Assembly (NCBI GenBank): GCA_018365455.1 | Contig: JAGZJZ010000009.1 | Location: 114,678 to 178,677, forward strand | Direction of reading: 5' to 3' | DNA: 64,000 bases | Source: Clostridiales bacterium | GTDB lineage: Bacteria > Bacillota > Clostridia > Lachnospirales > Lachnospiraceae | In this document: in pieces, positions 1 to 10,600 of the stretch | How the letters are laid out: every line of letters begins with the position of its first letter | How positions within the stretch are numbered: the first letter of the stretch is position 1 | Translations under genes and position numbers: made by a program | The notes under the pieces: model-generated | The model's database searches: none | The model's input: the letters and a program-made list of their open reading frames with translations, nothing else | Told to the model about the DNA's origin: nothing

Positions 1-1079
1 GTGGTTAGCAGCTTCATATAAGCCTCCACATTGCCCAGTTCTTCTTCCAGTGTTGCGTTATCCAGACCAGCCAGGTTGTATCGAAACACATCTGCGGCAT
101 TTTCCAGATACTCGCAAACCACCTCATCTCCTGACAACATGGCAATTTTAGCTCCAATGTTAATGGTATTAAAGATAAAATGCGGATTCATCTGCGCATG
201 CAGTGCATGCAGTTCTGCTTCCTGGAGCAGATTATCTTTTTCCAGCGACATAATTTGCTGCTGTGCCAGCTCATTTTCCAGCTTTTGTTTCTCCTTCAGG
301 CTCTCCAGATACAAGCGGGTATTCTCCACCATAACCTCAAAGGACTCGTATAGCTGCTTAAATTCCAGACTCTCCTGCTCAAGACAAATGTCAATGTCGT
401 AATCCCCTTCCGCAACACGCCTGGCATAGCCCGCCAGACGTGTAATAGGTCTGCTCACATTGTTGCTTAGGTTGATCAGTAAAAACACCACAAAAAATAT
501 TGACGCACCAAACAACCCATAGGACAACGCGGTACGTATCGTAACCACCTGCTGCATTTCGTAGTATTGGGTACTGCTCTCCTGGAGCTCGCTTGCCATT
601 AATGACTGAATATACTGATTAATCAGACGGAAATCGTAACTTACACTTTCGTATAGCGCCACATACTCCGTGTTTTTTTGATTACGTTTAGCAACGATCA
701 AATCCTCAGCTGATCTCAGATAATGGCTCAGGTTCCCGCCCAGATTGACATAACGTATGTCCTGCTGTCCGCTTTGATCCTGGAGCTGCTCTACAATCTT
801 CTCTAACTGGTTTTGATTATCATAATAGCTTTGCAGAGAGCCGGAGTTTCGTGAAAAAAGATAGTCGCTGATGTTGTCCTGAAAGGTCTGAGTCATGGTC
901 TGCACTTCGGAAAGCTGCTGATTTACTTCAGCAAATGTAGTCATACTCTTCAACAGAAACTGGGATGAAAGGAAATTATAGACACCTACCATACAGCAGA
1001 TGATTGCCGCAATAAAATAGGTAAACAACAATGTATGCCGAAGCGACGGAGGCTTGCTTCGATTTCTCCCCCCGCTCAT
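1..1079 (-). CDS. Sensor histidine kinase, YesM/LytS type (C-terminal part beyond window edge)
   Basis: Membrane sensor kinase of a two-component system, probably sensing a sugar with the binding protein encoded just upstream. I translated it directly: the start is the ATG at 1079, which overlaps the TGA of the upstream gene (ATGA). Visible parts are a first membrane helix (about residues 14-36), an extracytoplasmic helical region, a second membrane helix (about 184-204), a HAMP-like linker beginning NVSRPITRL, a coiled coil, and the His_kinase motif QMNPHFIFNTI with the phospho-accepting His near residue 296. The ATP-binding HATPase domain is cut off by the window edge, so the gene is partial here, not broken. 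This order (binding protein, then YesM-type kinase, usually then an AraC-type response regulator) is typical of Firmicutes carbohydrate-sensing systems; the regulator is expected to the left, outside the window. Confidence 0.9.
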   Translation of the reverse strand, partial: MSGGRNRSKPPSLRHTLLFTYFIAAIICCMVGVYNFLSSQFLLKSMTTFAEVNQQLSEVQTMTQTFQDNISDYLFSRNSGSLQSYYDNQNQLEKIVEQLQDQSGQQDIRYVNLGGNLSHYLRSAEDLIVAKRNQKNTEYVALYESVSYDFRLINQYIQSLMASELQESSTQYYEMQQVVTIRTALSYGLFGASIFFVVFLLINLSNNVSRPITRLAGYARRVAEGDYDIDICLEQESLEFKQLYESFEVMVENTRLYLESLKEKQKLENELAQQQIMSLEKDNLLQEAELHALHAQMNPHFIFNTINIGAKIAMLSGDEVVCEYLENAADVFRYNLAGLDNATLEEELGNVEAYMKLLT

Positions 1080-2071
1080 TGTTCCGTCTCCAGCCACTGC
1101 TTGCTGAACTTGTCCACGTTTTCACGGGTTATCGTATGAAGCGGTACCGGGATATTATCGTCATAGGAGTGATTGTTTACCCACGTGTGCAGCATTGCCA
1201 CGATATCGTTCCCCATCTGATCCGGATCCGGCGTCACGGTGCCGTAAATTACACCTCTGCTCACATAGTCTAAGGTTTGCTGCTGCATACCATAGCCGAT
1301 AATCTGCACTTTATCTGCCAAATTACTGTCGATTACTTGCTGCGCGATCAGCGGCACTGTATATGCGTTCAGACAAATAATGGTATTATAGGTATTTTTC
1401 AGTGTCTCAAGCGTATTTGCCAGCCTTTCACCAGCATATACCTCCTCTTCAGTGGAAAGAGTCTGCACGATCTCAGCATCATCATGCTGACCGAACACTT
1501 CCATAATTCCCTGAACTTTCATGTTTTGATATGTAGAGGGAATGCCCTCCTGCGTCTTTTCCAGTACCAGCACCGCCTTGCACCCCTTCTCGCCCGCTGC
1601 GTCTATGGCCAGCTGGCCGGTGCTTGTGCCGATGCTGTAGGAATTGGCACTTACTGCTGGAATCGTGTCTCGCTGGTAGTTTTCGCTCTCATACAAGATT
1701 AACTGTACCCCCTGCTCTCTGGCAAGTTCATACATCTCCTGTGTAAACATGGGGTCACTGGATTGAAATGCTACTGCCTGTGCCCCAGAATATATAGCAA
1801 ACACCACACTGTCCCGCAGTGTGGTTGACTCCCAGCTTTGTAGTGTCTGATTCTCCACATTAATATGATATTGTTCCGCCGCCTCTGCCGTGCTTTTTCG
1901 CAGATGCTGGTAAATAAGATCATTGTCTTTGCTGATGACGATCATTCTGCTGCCCTGTTTTTTATCCGTTACCTCCGCCTGCCCCACGGGGCTAAACATA
2001 AACAGCTGTATGTACAGAACCACCAGCAAAACCAGAAAGCCAATAGAAACCAACATATATTTTCTGCTCAT
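1076..2071 (-). CDS. Membrane-anchored periplasmic-binding-protein-like sugar sensor
   Basis: A 331-residue type 1 periplasmic-binding-protein fold (the LacI/ribose-binding family) on the outside of the membrane. Residues 3-25 form one hydrophobic helix with no lipobox Cys, so it is better read as a membrane anchor than as a lipoprotein signal. The rest follows the sugar-binding family: an alternating fold with segments such as QAVAFQSSD, GTSTGQLAIDAA and IGYGMQQQTLDYVSRG, and a late VTPDPDQMG. It overlaps the following kinase by four bases, so the two are co-translated. No ABC-permease genes accompany it, which points to a sensory rather than transport role: it would present ligand occupancy to the kinase. 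The ligand is unknown; the nearby mucin glycosidases make a galactose- or hexosamine-containing sugar a reasonable guess. A GGAGAG ribosome binding site precedes the ATG. Confidence 0.8.
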   Translation of the reverse strand: MSRKYMLVSIGFLVLLVVLYIQLFMFSPVGQAEVTDKKQGSRMIVISKDNDLIYQHLRKSTAEAAEQYHINVENQTLQSWESTTLRDSVVFAIYSGAQAVAFQSSDPMFTQEMYELAREQGVQLILYESENYQRDTIPAVSANSYSIGTSTGQLAIDAAGEKGCKAVLVLEKTQEGIPSTYQNMKVQGIMEVFGQHDDAEIVQTLSTEEEVYAGERLANTLETLKNTYNTIICLNAYTVPLIAQQVIDSNLADKVQIIGYGMQQQTLDYVSRGVIYGTVTPDPDQMGNDIVAMLHTWVNNHSYDDNIPVPLHTITRENVDKFSKQWLETEQ

Positions 2072-2190
2072 ATTCTCTCCTGTCTATTACGCTCATGCCG
2101 CTGTATTTATACTCTAAAATCACTTTATCACATTATGTTCGGATTAAAACTGGAATATATTAACAATTTTAAGCGGTAAGGTTTTATCGA

Positions 2191-2224
2191 AAAAGACCGT
2201 AACAAATTTTATTTCGTTACGGCC
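2191..2224 (-). terminator. Intrinsic terminator downstream of the TOPRIM-like gene
   Basis: Inverted repeat GCCGTAAC...GTTACGGT with an AT-rich loop, followed on the minus strand by TTTTTC. It lies in the 351-base gap 2072-2422 and would end the 2423-4493 transcript; the remainder of that gap holds only the leader of the next gene. Confidence 0.65.
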
Positions 2225-2422
2225 TGCTGAGATGTATTCTACTTATTCTTTATAGTAATTATAAACACTCAATAAAACCCCAGCGCCCATATGCATAGTC
2301 ATATGTCACAAATTTTATTATTATTCACTCTGCTATTTTAACAAATAGCCCAATGAACAGGCAAGAGAATCTTTTGCCCCACATCTGGAAGTTATTGCTG
2401 TTTGATATCTTGTGCCCTTAGT

Positions 2423-3106
2423 TTACTGGAACGCCAGCTGAAAATTAGTATATCGGTTCAGAGAATTATCTCCTTCCTGAATAAATTCCCAGGTCTCCTT
2501 ATAGGTTCCGTCCACCGCCACCCGGTTTTCCCCCAGGAACTGGATAAATTCTTCCGGCTTTCCTTCGAACTGTTCTGCAAAGGTGTCTGAGTACTCCCAT
2601 TTTTCTTCGCTGGTAAACTCCCGCAGCTCATTAAACAGAACATGCTCCAGATTGCAGGACATATAATAAATGCGGTAGGGCACTTCATTAATTTTACCGG
2701 TAGCGGATAATTTATATAATAATTCTGACTTCAGCTCATTGCGCTTGATCAGAGATCCCACATTAGATGTTTCAATATGGTCCGTATAGTAAACAGTGGG
2801 ACCGGACTTTTTCTGTACTACATTTTTGGCGTCCACAAAAGCTCCGTCCAGATCAGACAGGTGAATTACCTTCAGGATATCTTCCTCCGTATACCGGTAT
2901 TTTGTTTTGACCTCTTCCATACATGCGTTAATTTTTTTAATGATGGTATCTGAGTCCACACTCCCCCGCGCAGTAATATCTCCGTGAATTACATGAAACT
3001 TAACCTCGCTGGCTGAGAAAAATTCCTGCATGATAGATCCGATTGCTCCTTCATCGCTGGGGCCTTCCACGATAAAAATAATTACTTTTTTCTCTTTATC
3101 TGGCAT
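2423..3106 (-). CDS. TOPRIM-like protein paired with an ABC-type ATPase
   Basis: A 227-residue protein that starts with a TOPRIM-like pattern: a hydrophobic strand, then VEGPSDE (Glu14), and later the acidic pair HLSDLDG (Asp85 and Asp87). In TOPRIM folds these residues bind metal for DNA or RNA cleavage. I chose the ATG at 3106 because a GGGAGG site stands eight bases upstream; an upstream in-frame ATG at 3145 lacks such a site. The start lies 11 bases inside the end of the ATPase gene, so the two are translationally coupled. An ATPase followed by a separate TOPRIM-like protein is the layout of PARIS (AriA/AriB) and RloA/RloB-type pairs, and resembles a split OLD/Gabija nuclease. I cannot assign it to a named family by eye. 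The rest of the protein, with EVPYRIYYMSCNLEHVL, is unrecognised. Confidence 0.6.
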   Translation of the reverse strand: MPDKEKKVIIFIVEGPSDEGAIGSIMQEFFSASEVKFHVIHGDITARGSVDSDTIIKKINACMEEVKTKYRYTEEDILKVIHLSDLDGAFVDAKNVVQKKSGPTVYYTDHIETSNVGSLIKRNELKSELLYKLSATGKINEVPYRIYYMSCNLEHVLFNELREFTSEEKWEYSDTFAEQFEGKPEEFIQFLGENRVAVDGTYKETWEFIQEGDNSLNRYTNFQLAFQ

Positions 3107-4493
3107 TTGTAATTTCCCTCCCTGCTTTTCGAAATGACCTGGCAATCTTAATGCTGTCCGTATCCGTATAAATGCATTCCTGCTGCCCGCCTAAGGTGAT
3201 GCTTCTGATATAGGCATCCCGCAGATTGAGGCTGTTTCCCGTATTCTGCATGCGGATATAGCGGTTGCCGGGATTGGCTGTGGAAAATAAAATACTGTCG
3301 TTCCCCAGCATCTCTAATGCTCTAAGATTGTGTGAAGTAAAGACCAGCTGTCCTTTTGCCCCCTTATTAAAGATGTCCAGCAGTTCACCCAGCAGGTATT
3401 CGTAGATTCCGGCATCCAGTTCATCCACAACCAGGCAGATACCCGGATCACTGTAAGCCCGGATCAGTACATTTAAAATGGATATAATCTTAACAATACC
3501 ATCGGATTCAAAGCGGATTGGTATTTCGATATCACCACGCCTGGATGTCAGGTCTACCTTCCTTCCTATGCCGCCGTTTTCTACCAGCTGCTGCCCATAG
3601 TCCCGGATATCCAGTGTCATTCCAGGAATAATTGTGGCTAACACGATGTTGATTTCCCCCACGATCTGTTTTAGCAGTTCAAAACGGCTTTCTTCTACAA
3701 GGGTAGGCTCCTTTAAGGCAATTACAAAATCTCCTCTGGTTGCAGACTTCCGGTCTGTTACACGAAAAGCTACCGGGAGCAGAAAGTCCGCACTGATGGC
3801 ACCGGAATGAGAATCCCGGATGACAAACAGATCCATCATGGCATAGTTATATAAGGACTGGATGATAAAGGCATAATCTAAGAAATTTACTCCGCTTTCA
3901 TTGCAGAAGATCTCCCGGCTGGTTTCCCCAAAGATATAGGAACAGTTATGAATCTGGGCTACTTTCTTGGCAACGATCAGGTTGGTTCCGTTCTCGGCGT
4001 TTCCGCTGGTGACTTCCTCCAGCATCTCTTTTGGGGTAAAGATACAATCCGCATCTTCAGTGGTATACTCCATAAACAGCAGATTTTCCTGAATCTCCCC
4101 CTGTACAATCCTGGCTGCGGATAAGGCCTCTCTGAAAATAACTGCGGTATTTTCTTCAGTTTTGCGAAACCAGATCTCATATTCCACTTCGAACTGCCTT
4201 TCCCTTCCGCTTACCAGAAACACAACCTTAACTTTGGCATACTCCTGCCCGCTTGTAATATAATTGATCAGTTCCTCCGGGATGCTAAGCCCCATCATGA
4301 TTTTCTGAACGTAAAAAAGAGAATCAATTACCGTCGTCTTTCCCGAACCGTTTTGCCCGTAAATCCCCAATATTTCAGAATCATCCAGAACCAGACTCTG
4401 GTGTATCCGGGAAGGCATTTCAACTTTTCCGTAAGTAGTATTTTTAATATTTTTTATTTCAACAGAATGTAACCGCACAATGATGTCATCCAT
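3096..4493 (-). CDS. ABC/OLD-type AAA ATPase, candidate defence sensor
   Basis: A 465-residue ATPase of the AAA_15/AAA_21 (ABC-like) group. The Walker A motif is GQNGSGKT (residues 46-53), directly after a short N-terminal strand region. There is an ABC-signature-like FESDGIVKI, a Walker B LVVDELDAG near residue 355, and a following FTSHNL that fits the H-loop or switch His. There is no long coiled coil or zinc hook, so it is not a repair SMC. Such ATPases with a TOPRIM-like partner typically act in phage defence, where the ATPase senses a trigger and controls the nuclease. Its ORF overlaps the partner by 11 bases. It stands alone between the sugar-sensing genes and the GH101 gene, with terminators on both sides, which fits a cargo unit inserted among metabolic genes. 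The substrate and trigger are unknown. Confidence 0.7.
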   Translation of the reverse strand: MDDIIVRLHSVEIKNIKNTTYGKVEMPSRIHQSLVLDDSEILGIYGQNGSGKTTVIDSLFYVQKIMMGLSIPEELINYITSGQEYAKVKVVFLVSGRERQFEVEYEIWFRKTEENTAVIFREALSAARIVQGEIQENLLFMEYTTEDADCIFTPKEMLEEVTSGNAENGTNLIVAKKVAQIHNCSYIFGETSREIFCNESGVNFLDYAFIIQSLYNYAMMDLFVIRDSHSGAISADFLLPVAFRVTDRKSATRGDFVIALKEPTLVEESRFELLKQIVGEINIVLATIIPGMTLDIRDYGQQLVENGGIGRKVDLTSRRGDIEIPIRFESDGIVKIISILNVLIRAYSDPGICLVVDELDAGIYEYLLGELLDIFNKGAKGQLVFTSHNLRALEMLGNDSILFSTANPGNRYIRMQNTGNSLNLRDAYIRSITLGGQQECIYTDTDSIKIARSFRKAGREITNAR

Positions 4494-4574
4494 GATTATC
4501 TCTCCTTGGGCATATGAATTATCTTACATTATCCCCTGTTCCAAGGGTTTGTATGCGGCACACTGCTTCTAAAT

Positions 4575-4648
4575 GCAAAAAAGCAGAGCAGTGGTTCCCG
4601 GTGATAAACATTTTATGTTTATCAGTCTCGCGAATCACTGCCCTGCTA
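4575..4648 (-). terminator. Long hairpin terminator after the GH101 gene
   Basis: Outer arms GCAGAGCAGTG/CACTGCCCTGC (one mismatch) enclose an inner GATAAACA/TGTTTATC stem. On the minus strand the stem is followed by TTTTTT. It lies about 50 bases past the GH101 stop and ends that transcript. Confidence 0.75.
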
Positions 4649-4656
4649 ATGTTAGC

Positions 4657-4698
4657 TTAACATTGTTTTATTAACGTTGTTTTATTAACGTTGTTTTA
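4657..4698. repeat. Three 14-bp direct repeats abutting the GH101 stop codon
   Basis: Three consecutive units of TTAACGTTGTTTTA (the first has one change, ACATTG) end exactly where the TGA of the GH101 gene begins. They are outside the coding frame and before the terminator. Probably slippage products. Confidence 0.8.
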
Positions 4699-7600
4699 TC
4701 AACGCAATTTCACAGATAAGGTCTTGGAATATTTACTGTACACTTTACTGCTTCCAGCCTTTTTGTAACTACGAATCTTAAATTGGTACGTTCTGCCCTT
4801 TTTCAGATTTTTCTTTGTATATGCCGTAGTTTCTGCTGATACATTTTTTACCTTTTTAAAACCGTCTTTTCCGGTCTGCATATAGATTACAAATCCGTCA
4901 GCCTTCGATCCCTGTTTCCAGGACAGCTTCACGCTTGTCTTGGAAGCTTTCTTAACGGAGAGTACCGGTTTTTTCGGTGCTGTAGCTGTCTTTAAAACTG
5001 CTGAATATTTTCCGTACAGCTTTTTACTTCCGGATATGGAATATGCCCTTACCCTGAATTTATACACCTCTGCGCGGCTTAAGCCTTTCACGGTGATATC
5101 GTTCTGACCTGTAGTCTTTACCACACTCCACTTTCTCTTAGCCGGGTTATAGCGGCTTAATTCATAACCGCGTGCACCGCTGGTTTTCTTCCAGCTAAGC
5201 CTGATCTTACCGGTAGTCTGGTTGGATGCTTTTAATCCCGTTACCTTTCCAGGCGCCGTTATCTTTTTGAATTTTGCAGTATAAACGGTATCTTCATATA
5301 CGGTCACGGTGTATTTCTCAGATGTGGATACTTTTTTACCCTTTAAATACCATCCCTGGAACGTATATTTCGAAGACGGTTTTGCGGTTATGGTGACTCT
5401 GCTTCCCGAATCTACCGTTTTCGTTCCCACTGCCGTTCCGCCTTTTTCTGCTTTCACTGTTACCGTAACTTTTTGTGGTTTCGGCGCTTCTTTTTTAACA
5501 AACTTCGCTATATACAGGGTGTCCTGTAATGCATTTATCGTATAAACCGGTTGTGATGATACTTTCATATCCCCGATATACCAGCCTGCAAACTCGAAAC
5601 CATCCTGAGCAGATGCCTGAATCGTTACAACTGCCCCGGCTTCCACGGTAGCGCCTCCCGTGGCGGTTCCCCCTGTTTCTGCCTGAACCTTTATGGTAAT
5701 CATTTCTTTTGGTATTTCTTCAAAGTGCGCTGTATAAACTGCATCTTCCACAGCCACAACTTCCAGGCTTAAATCATCGGATACTTTTTGATCTCCCAAA
5801 TACCAGCCTGCAAACCGGAAGCCTTCCTTCGGAGATGCCGTTATGATGAACAGGTCTCCTTTATTAACAATTCCGCCCTGGCTTACGGTTCCTCCGGGCT
5901 GAGCTTCTGTGGTAATCGTCACAGTTTCCGGCTGGGGCTCTTCAGCCTTTGTAAAACGAGCCACATAAGTCTCATTTTTAAGTGCTTCTACCTGATAGAC
6001 CTCTTCTTTGGATTTATTAATGTTATTGAGATACCATCCGTCAAAAATATATCCTTCATCTGCAATCGCTGTAATGGTTACCATTGTACCTTTATCTACC
6101 GTTGCAGTTCCCTGCGCCGTTCCGCCTTCTGTGGCTTCTACAGTAATGGTGATCTGCTGTACCTCATTTTTCCTGAATCTGGCGGTATAAGTAATGTCCT
6201 CTGCTGCCTCTACTTCGTATTCCGGCTGATCCGATACTTTGGTTTCTCCTAAATACCAGCCGTCAAAGGTATATCCTTCCTTCGCCCGGGCGCTGATCAG
6301 AACTTTTTCTCCTGCATTCACGACTCCGCCTCCGGATACGGTTCCTGCCTCTTCATCCTCTGACAGTACGGTAACCGTTACCTGTGCCGGGGCATCCTTT
6401 TTAAACTTCGCCGTATAAACTGCATCTTCTGCCGCTTCTACTTCATATTCAGCTTCTTCGGATACCTTCACGCCTTCCAGATACCAGCCCTCAAAGGTAT
6501 ATCCTTCCTTCGCCTGAGCAGTAATCGTTACCTTTTCTCCTTCTTTTACGGTACCGCCGCCGGATACGGTTCCTGCTGTTTCATCCTCGGACTGTACCGT
6601 AATCGTCACATCTTTTAAGTCACGGATAAATCTAGCCACATAGGTGGTATCTGCTGTAATCTCCGGTGTCGTAAAGACAGGTTCCCCGCTTACTTTATCC
6701 TCTCCCAGATACCATCCGTCAAAGAGATATCCCGGATTCGCTTCTGCCGATAATACCGCTGTTCCGTTTGCCTCTACATCCGTAGTTCCTTCCACAGATC
6801 CGCCTTCTGCCGGGTCTGCCTGTGCAGTTACGGTATATTCCCCTTTGACAACGGTAAATACCGCCGTGCGAACCGCTTTCGCTCCGTTTACTTCCGAAAC
6901 AGCACGGAGTTTTATAATTCCCGTTGAACCAACCCGAAGTTCGGTTCCGGATACGGTTGTCCCCGCCACTGCCTCTGCAATTTCAAATGAATAGCTGATA
7001 TTTTCTTCTGCATGTCCGGGTTCTTCACATGGAAGCAAGATTCCTTTTGCAGATAATTCAACTGTTGTCTGATCCGCATTTTTTGGAATTACAATTTTAC
7101 GATCGGCAAATACCAGATCCTGGAATGTGCAGCCGCAGGAAGATGGGGTAATAACCAGATTCTCATCTCCCGGCTCTTCCTTGTCAATTGCTTTGTAAAA
7201 TGCCATATACTGCCCGGAGATAAATTTATCTGCCGGATCTGACAGGTTGCCCATGGCATGGCGTACCCTCATCTGAATTCTTCTGGCATCTGTCGGGGTG
7301 AATACAGCTGTTTTCTTAACCGTATCTGCCGCCCAGGTGATCTCTCCGCCCGGAATCTCCTGCCAGTCATCCTGGTCTGCCGTGGTACTGTAATACAATT
7401 TAAATTCTGTAATAATACCATTATTGCCGCCGCTCTGCCTTGGCAGATAATCCAGCCTGCCTATTTTGCTGGTCTCTCCGAAGTCAAAGGTCAGTTTGTT
7501 GTTAATTCCCTTTGCCATATCGATACCGCCGGACCAGTCACTGTGGTAAATATTATTGTCGTCCTTTAACATATTTGTAATCGGATATCCGGATTGTGTA

Positions 7601-10600
7601 CTGTCTGCTGCTGCCGCTTTGACTTCTGCTTTTTCATATTCATAGTTATTTCTCTGTGCCTGATAGATATAGAACTCACTTGCCGATATAAAAGTATTGT
7701 CCGCTAATGTGGCAGTTGCACGAAGCATCAGCCTGCGTGCTTTTATCAAAGAGAATTTAGCAGTTTTCTTAGAAGCATCCCCAGCCCAGGTTCCGCTTCC
7801 CTCCGGAACTTCCAAAAAGGCTCCTTCTTCATAGGTCCCTTCCTCTGCTTCGCTGTAATAGAGCTTATATCCGGTAATGATACCGTTTTTGCCCCCATCC
7901 TGCCTTGGAATGTATTCCAGTTTGCCAATCTCGTAGACTCCGCCCAGATCAATGGTAATTCCATTGTATTTGTCCTTGGAAATATCCGCCATAGGAGTGG
8001 AACTGGATGAACTGTATGCAGAATGCCATTTAGTTGCCGTATCTCCATCTACCGCATTGCTTCCAGGTCCATCGACAGCCCCCGGTGTGTCACTTTCCTG
8101 GCTTTCCGCCACTGCGGTTAACTGGGAGCTTGGAATCTGCGTATAGGTGATTCCGCCTTCCTCCCAGGCAGCTGTCAGTGTCATGCTCCTGCCCGGCATG
8201 CTGTAAACAGCACCGGCCTCATAGGTCTTCTCTCCGTCACTCCAGCCGATAAAATCAAAATCTTTTCTGGTATAGGTATTTTCCGGAAGTACAATTGCCA
8301 TGCCCTCTGTGGCCTTTATGTCTTTTGGATCTTCCCCGCTTACCGTTCCTTCTCCCGGGGCAAAGCTTAACGTATACTCCTGAATATCCTCATCCTTTCC
8401 TTCATTTACATAGAAGTTATCAATGATATATTCGGAAGCGCTCTGCTTTGTAAGGTCAATATAATAATCATCGTAATCACCGGTTGTAAAAGCTGCTTTC
8501 GTGCTTTCTTTTTTAGCATAACCAGTACCGCCAAGGGGCTTAAACACAAGCACGGCATTTTTTGCATCTTCTGCTGCCAGAGCCTTGTCCGATTTTACAC
8601 CAAGTGCAAATGCATTTGCGGCAGATGCCTTATAATCCAGCCCGACTGTATAAGTGGTATTGGGTTTCAGGCGGACACGGTGAGAAAGGGTCCTCATGTA
8701 GTCCCCATTTCGGATTTTCAGGGAGTAGTTCCCTTCGATTACATCGTTTGTGAGCCCACCGTTGATCTGGTTCATTTCGGATAAATGGCTTTGGTCTGAT
8801 TCCGTAGAAACAAACGGACCGTACTCCTGATCCACATTTTCAAAATCTTCAAAGAAATAATGGTCTCCCTGATCTGTCAGCGTAACAGGAATAACCCGCA
8901 CATCATCAATCATAACCGTGGAGGTTTCACTTCCTGCATCAGCTTTGATTTTAATCACAGCCGTTGTCTGTCCTTCCGGTACCGTAAAGGAAAGTTTTAC
9001 TCTCTGGAAATACTCTCTGTACTTATCAGTATGATGAACTCCATAGATTACATTGGAACTGTCTATATAGTTTTCAGCAAGCTTTGTTCCCTTCCCATCT
9101 TCTATGGATAAATGCACCTTTCTTCCCTCAGAGGTACGAATCCATGCAGAAGCTGAGTAGCTCTGTCCCGGCGTAAGCCCGGTCATTTCCTGGCTGATTC
9201 CGCCTTCCTCACTTCCTGTAATCTGAATCATGGTATTTCCAATGCTGGTATCGGTAAATGTTACCTTTGGATTATCATTGATATTACTCCATCCGTTACC
9301 AAAAGTATGGCTGTCAAATCCCATATCTTTTACCAGGCTTCCTGTGCTCCAGTCATAGGCTGCCATATCCGGAATCTCTACTGCCGCATCTCCCGGATAG
9401 ATCACATATCCCTGACGGGCGTCCGCAGTTAAGGAGATGGTTTTGTCTGCACCCACGCTTAATACCTGTTCCTCCGTCTTCCCTGTAGACGTGAGTTTAT
9501 ACAGCTTCACATTAGAGTAATTCCATCCCTGGGGCAGCGTCCAGCTGGTTGTTCCTCCTGCTTCATTATAGTGATAGATCTTTTCCTGTCCATCGATTGT
9601 CCATGGAATGAAGATTTTATTTCCGGATGCCACTTCATGCCCATTCAGGCTGATTACATTTTTTCCGTTTTTCATTTCGGTTACAACTTCATTGTTACTG
9701 CCTAACACAGCCTTATCATTATTCGTCCACTGGCTGATGGGGTACTGTGCCAGGAAACGGTTGGGCAGAACATTTGTAAAAAAGTCCCTCATAGTAGCAT
9801 AATAATCGTCTGCTCCCTGCCATCCGTTAAATCCATTGACACGGCTGCCTTCCCCACGGAAGAGGCTTGTCTGTCCAAAGATGTCCTTTTGCCCGTTGTA
9901 GACAAACCGTACCATATTTCCTGCGCCTGCATAAGTACTGTTAATATGATGTGCCCATGCGCTTCTGGCAGTCATCTTCTCCGGGTATTCAGTTGCTACT
10001 GCCGTTCCCTGATCCGTCAGCCCGTTAATTGCTTTTTCCAGGCGGTAAGGTGCGAACCGGTTGTCGAAATAAGTATCAACGTATATCAGTTTCAGCTTCC
10101 CGTTGGTATCTTCATTCAGCTGCTGAAGCCTCTGTTCCATATTTCCGCCGGGAATCTTGGAGCCGTCCAATAGAATATCATTTTCACGGATCATATTTAC
10201 CGCACTGTCATACCAGTTCCATGCTCCGGTTCCGGTATTCAGTTCATCCACCGCATACTGGCTGGCTTCCGGATACATTTCCGTGTGGTTGATATGTACT
10301 CCGAAATAGGCGTTGTATTTTTCGCCCTCTGACAGCAGTGTATTAAAATCTTCCAGCCCCCCTGCACGTTTATTATAATTGGCGAAGTCAGGATGGCTGG
10401 CATCATGACCTTCTCCCTGATACCCTTTTATAATAATCATCTGCTGAAATCCGTCTGTCCCCAGATTGAACTTTTTCGCATTGTCTAAGATACGTAAAAA
10501 CGGATACTGCGCCGCACTTCCAACATTCATGGCGATACTGGTATATGCGTTCATAACTGCTTCGGAACCTTTAATCTCTTTATCCGATTCATCCGCATAA

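Noticed and set aside
31..2179. Several plus-strand ORFs over the sensor genes
   Set aside because: They lie opposite clear family members (kinase, binding protein) and have no ribosome sites or recognisable domains.
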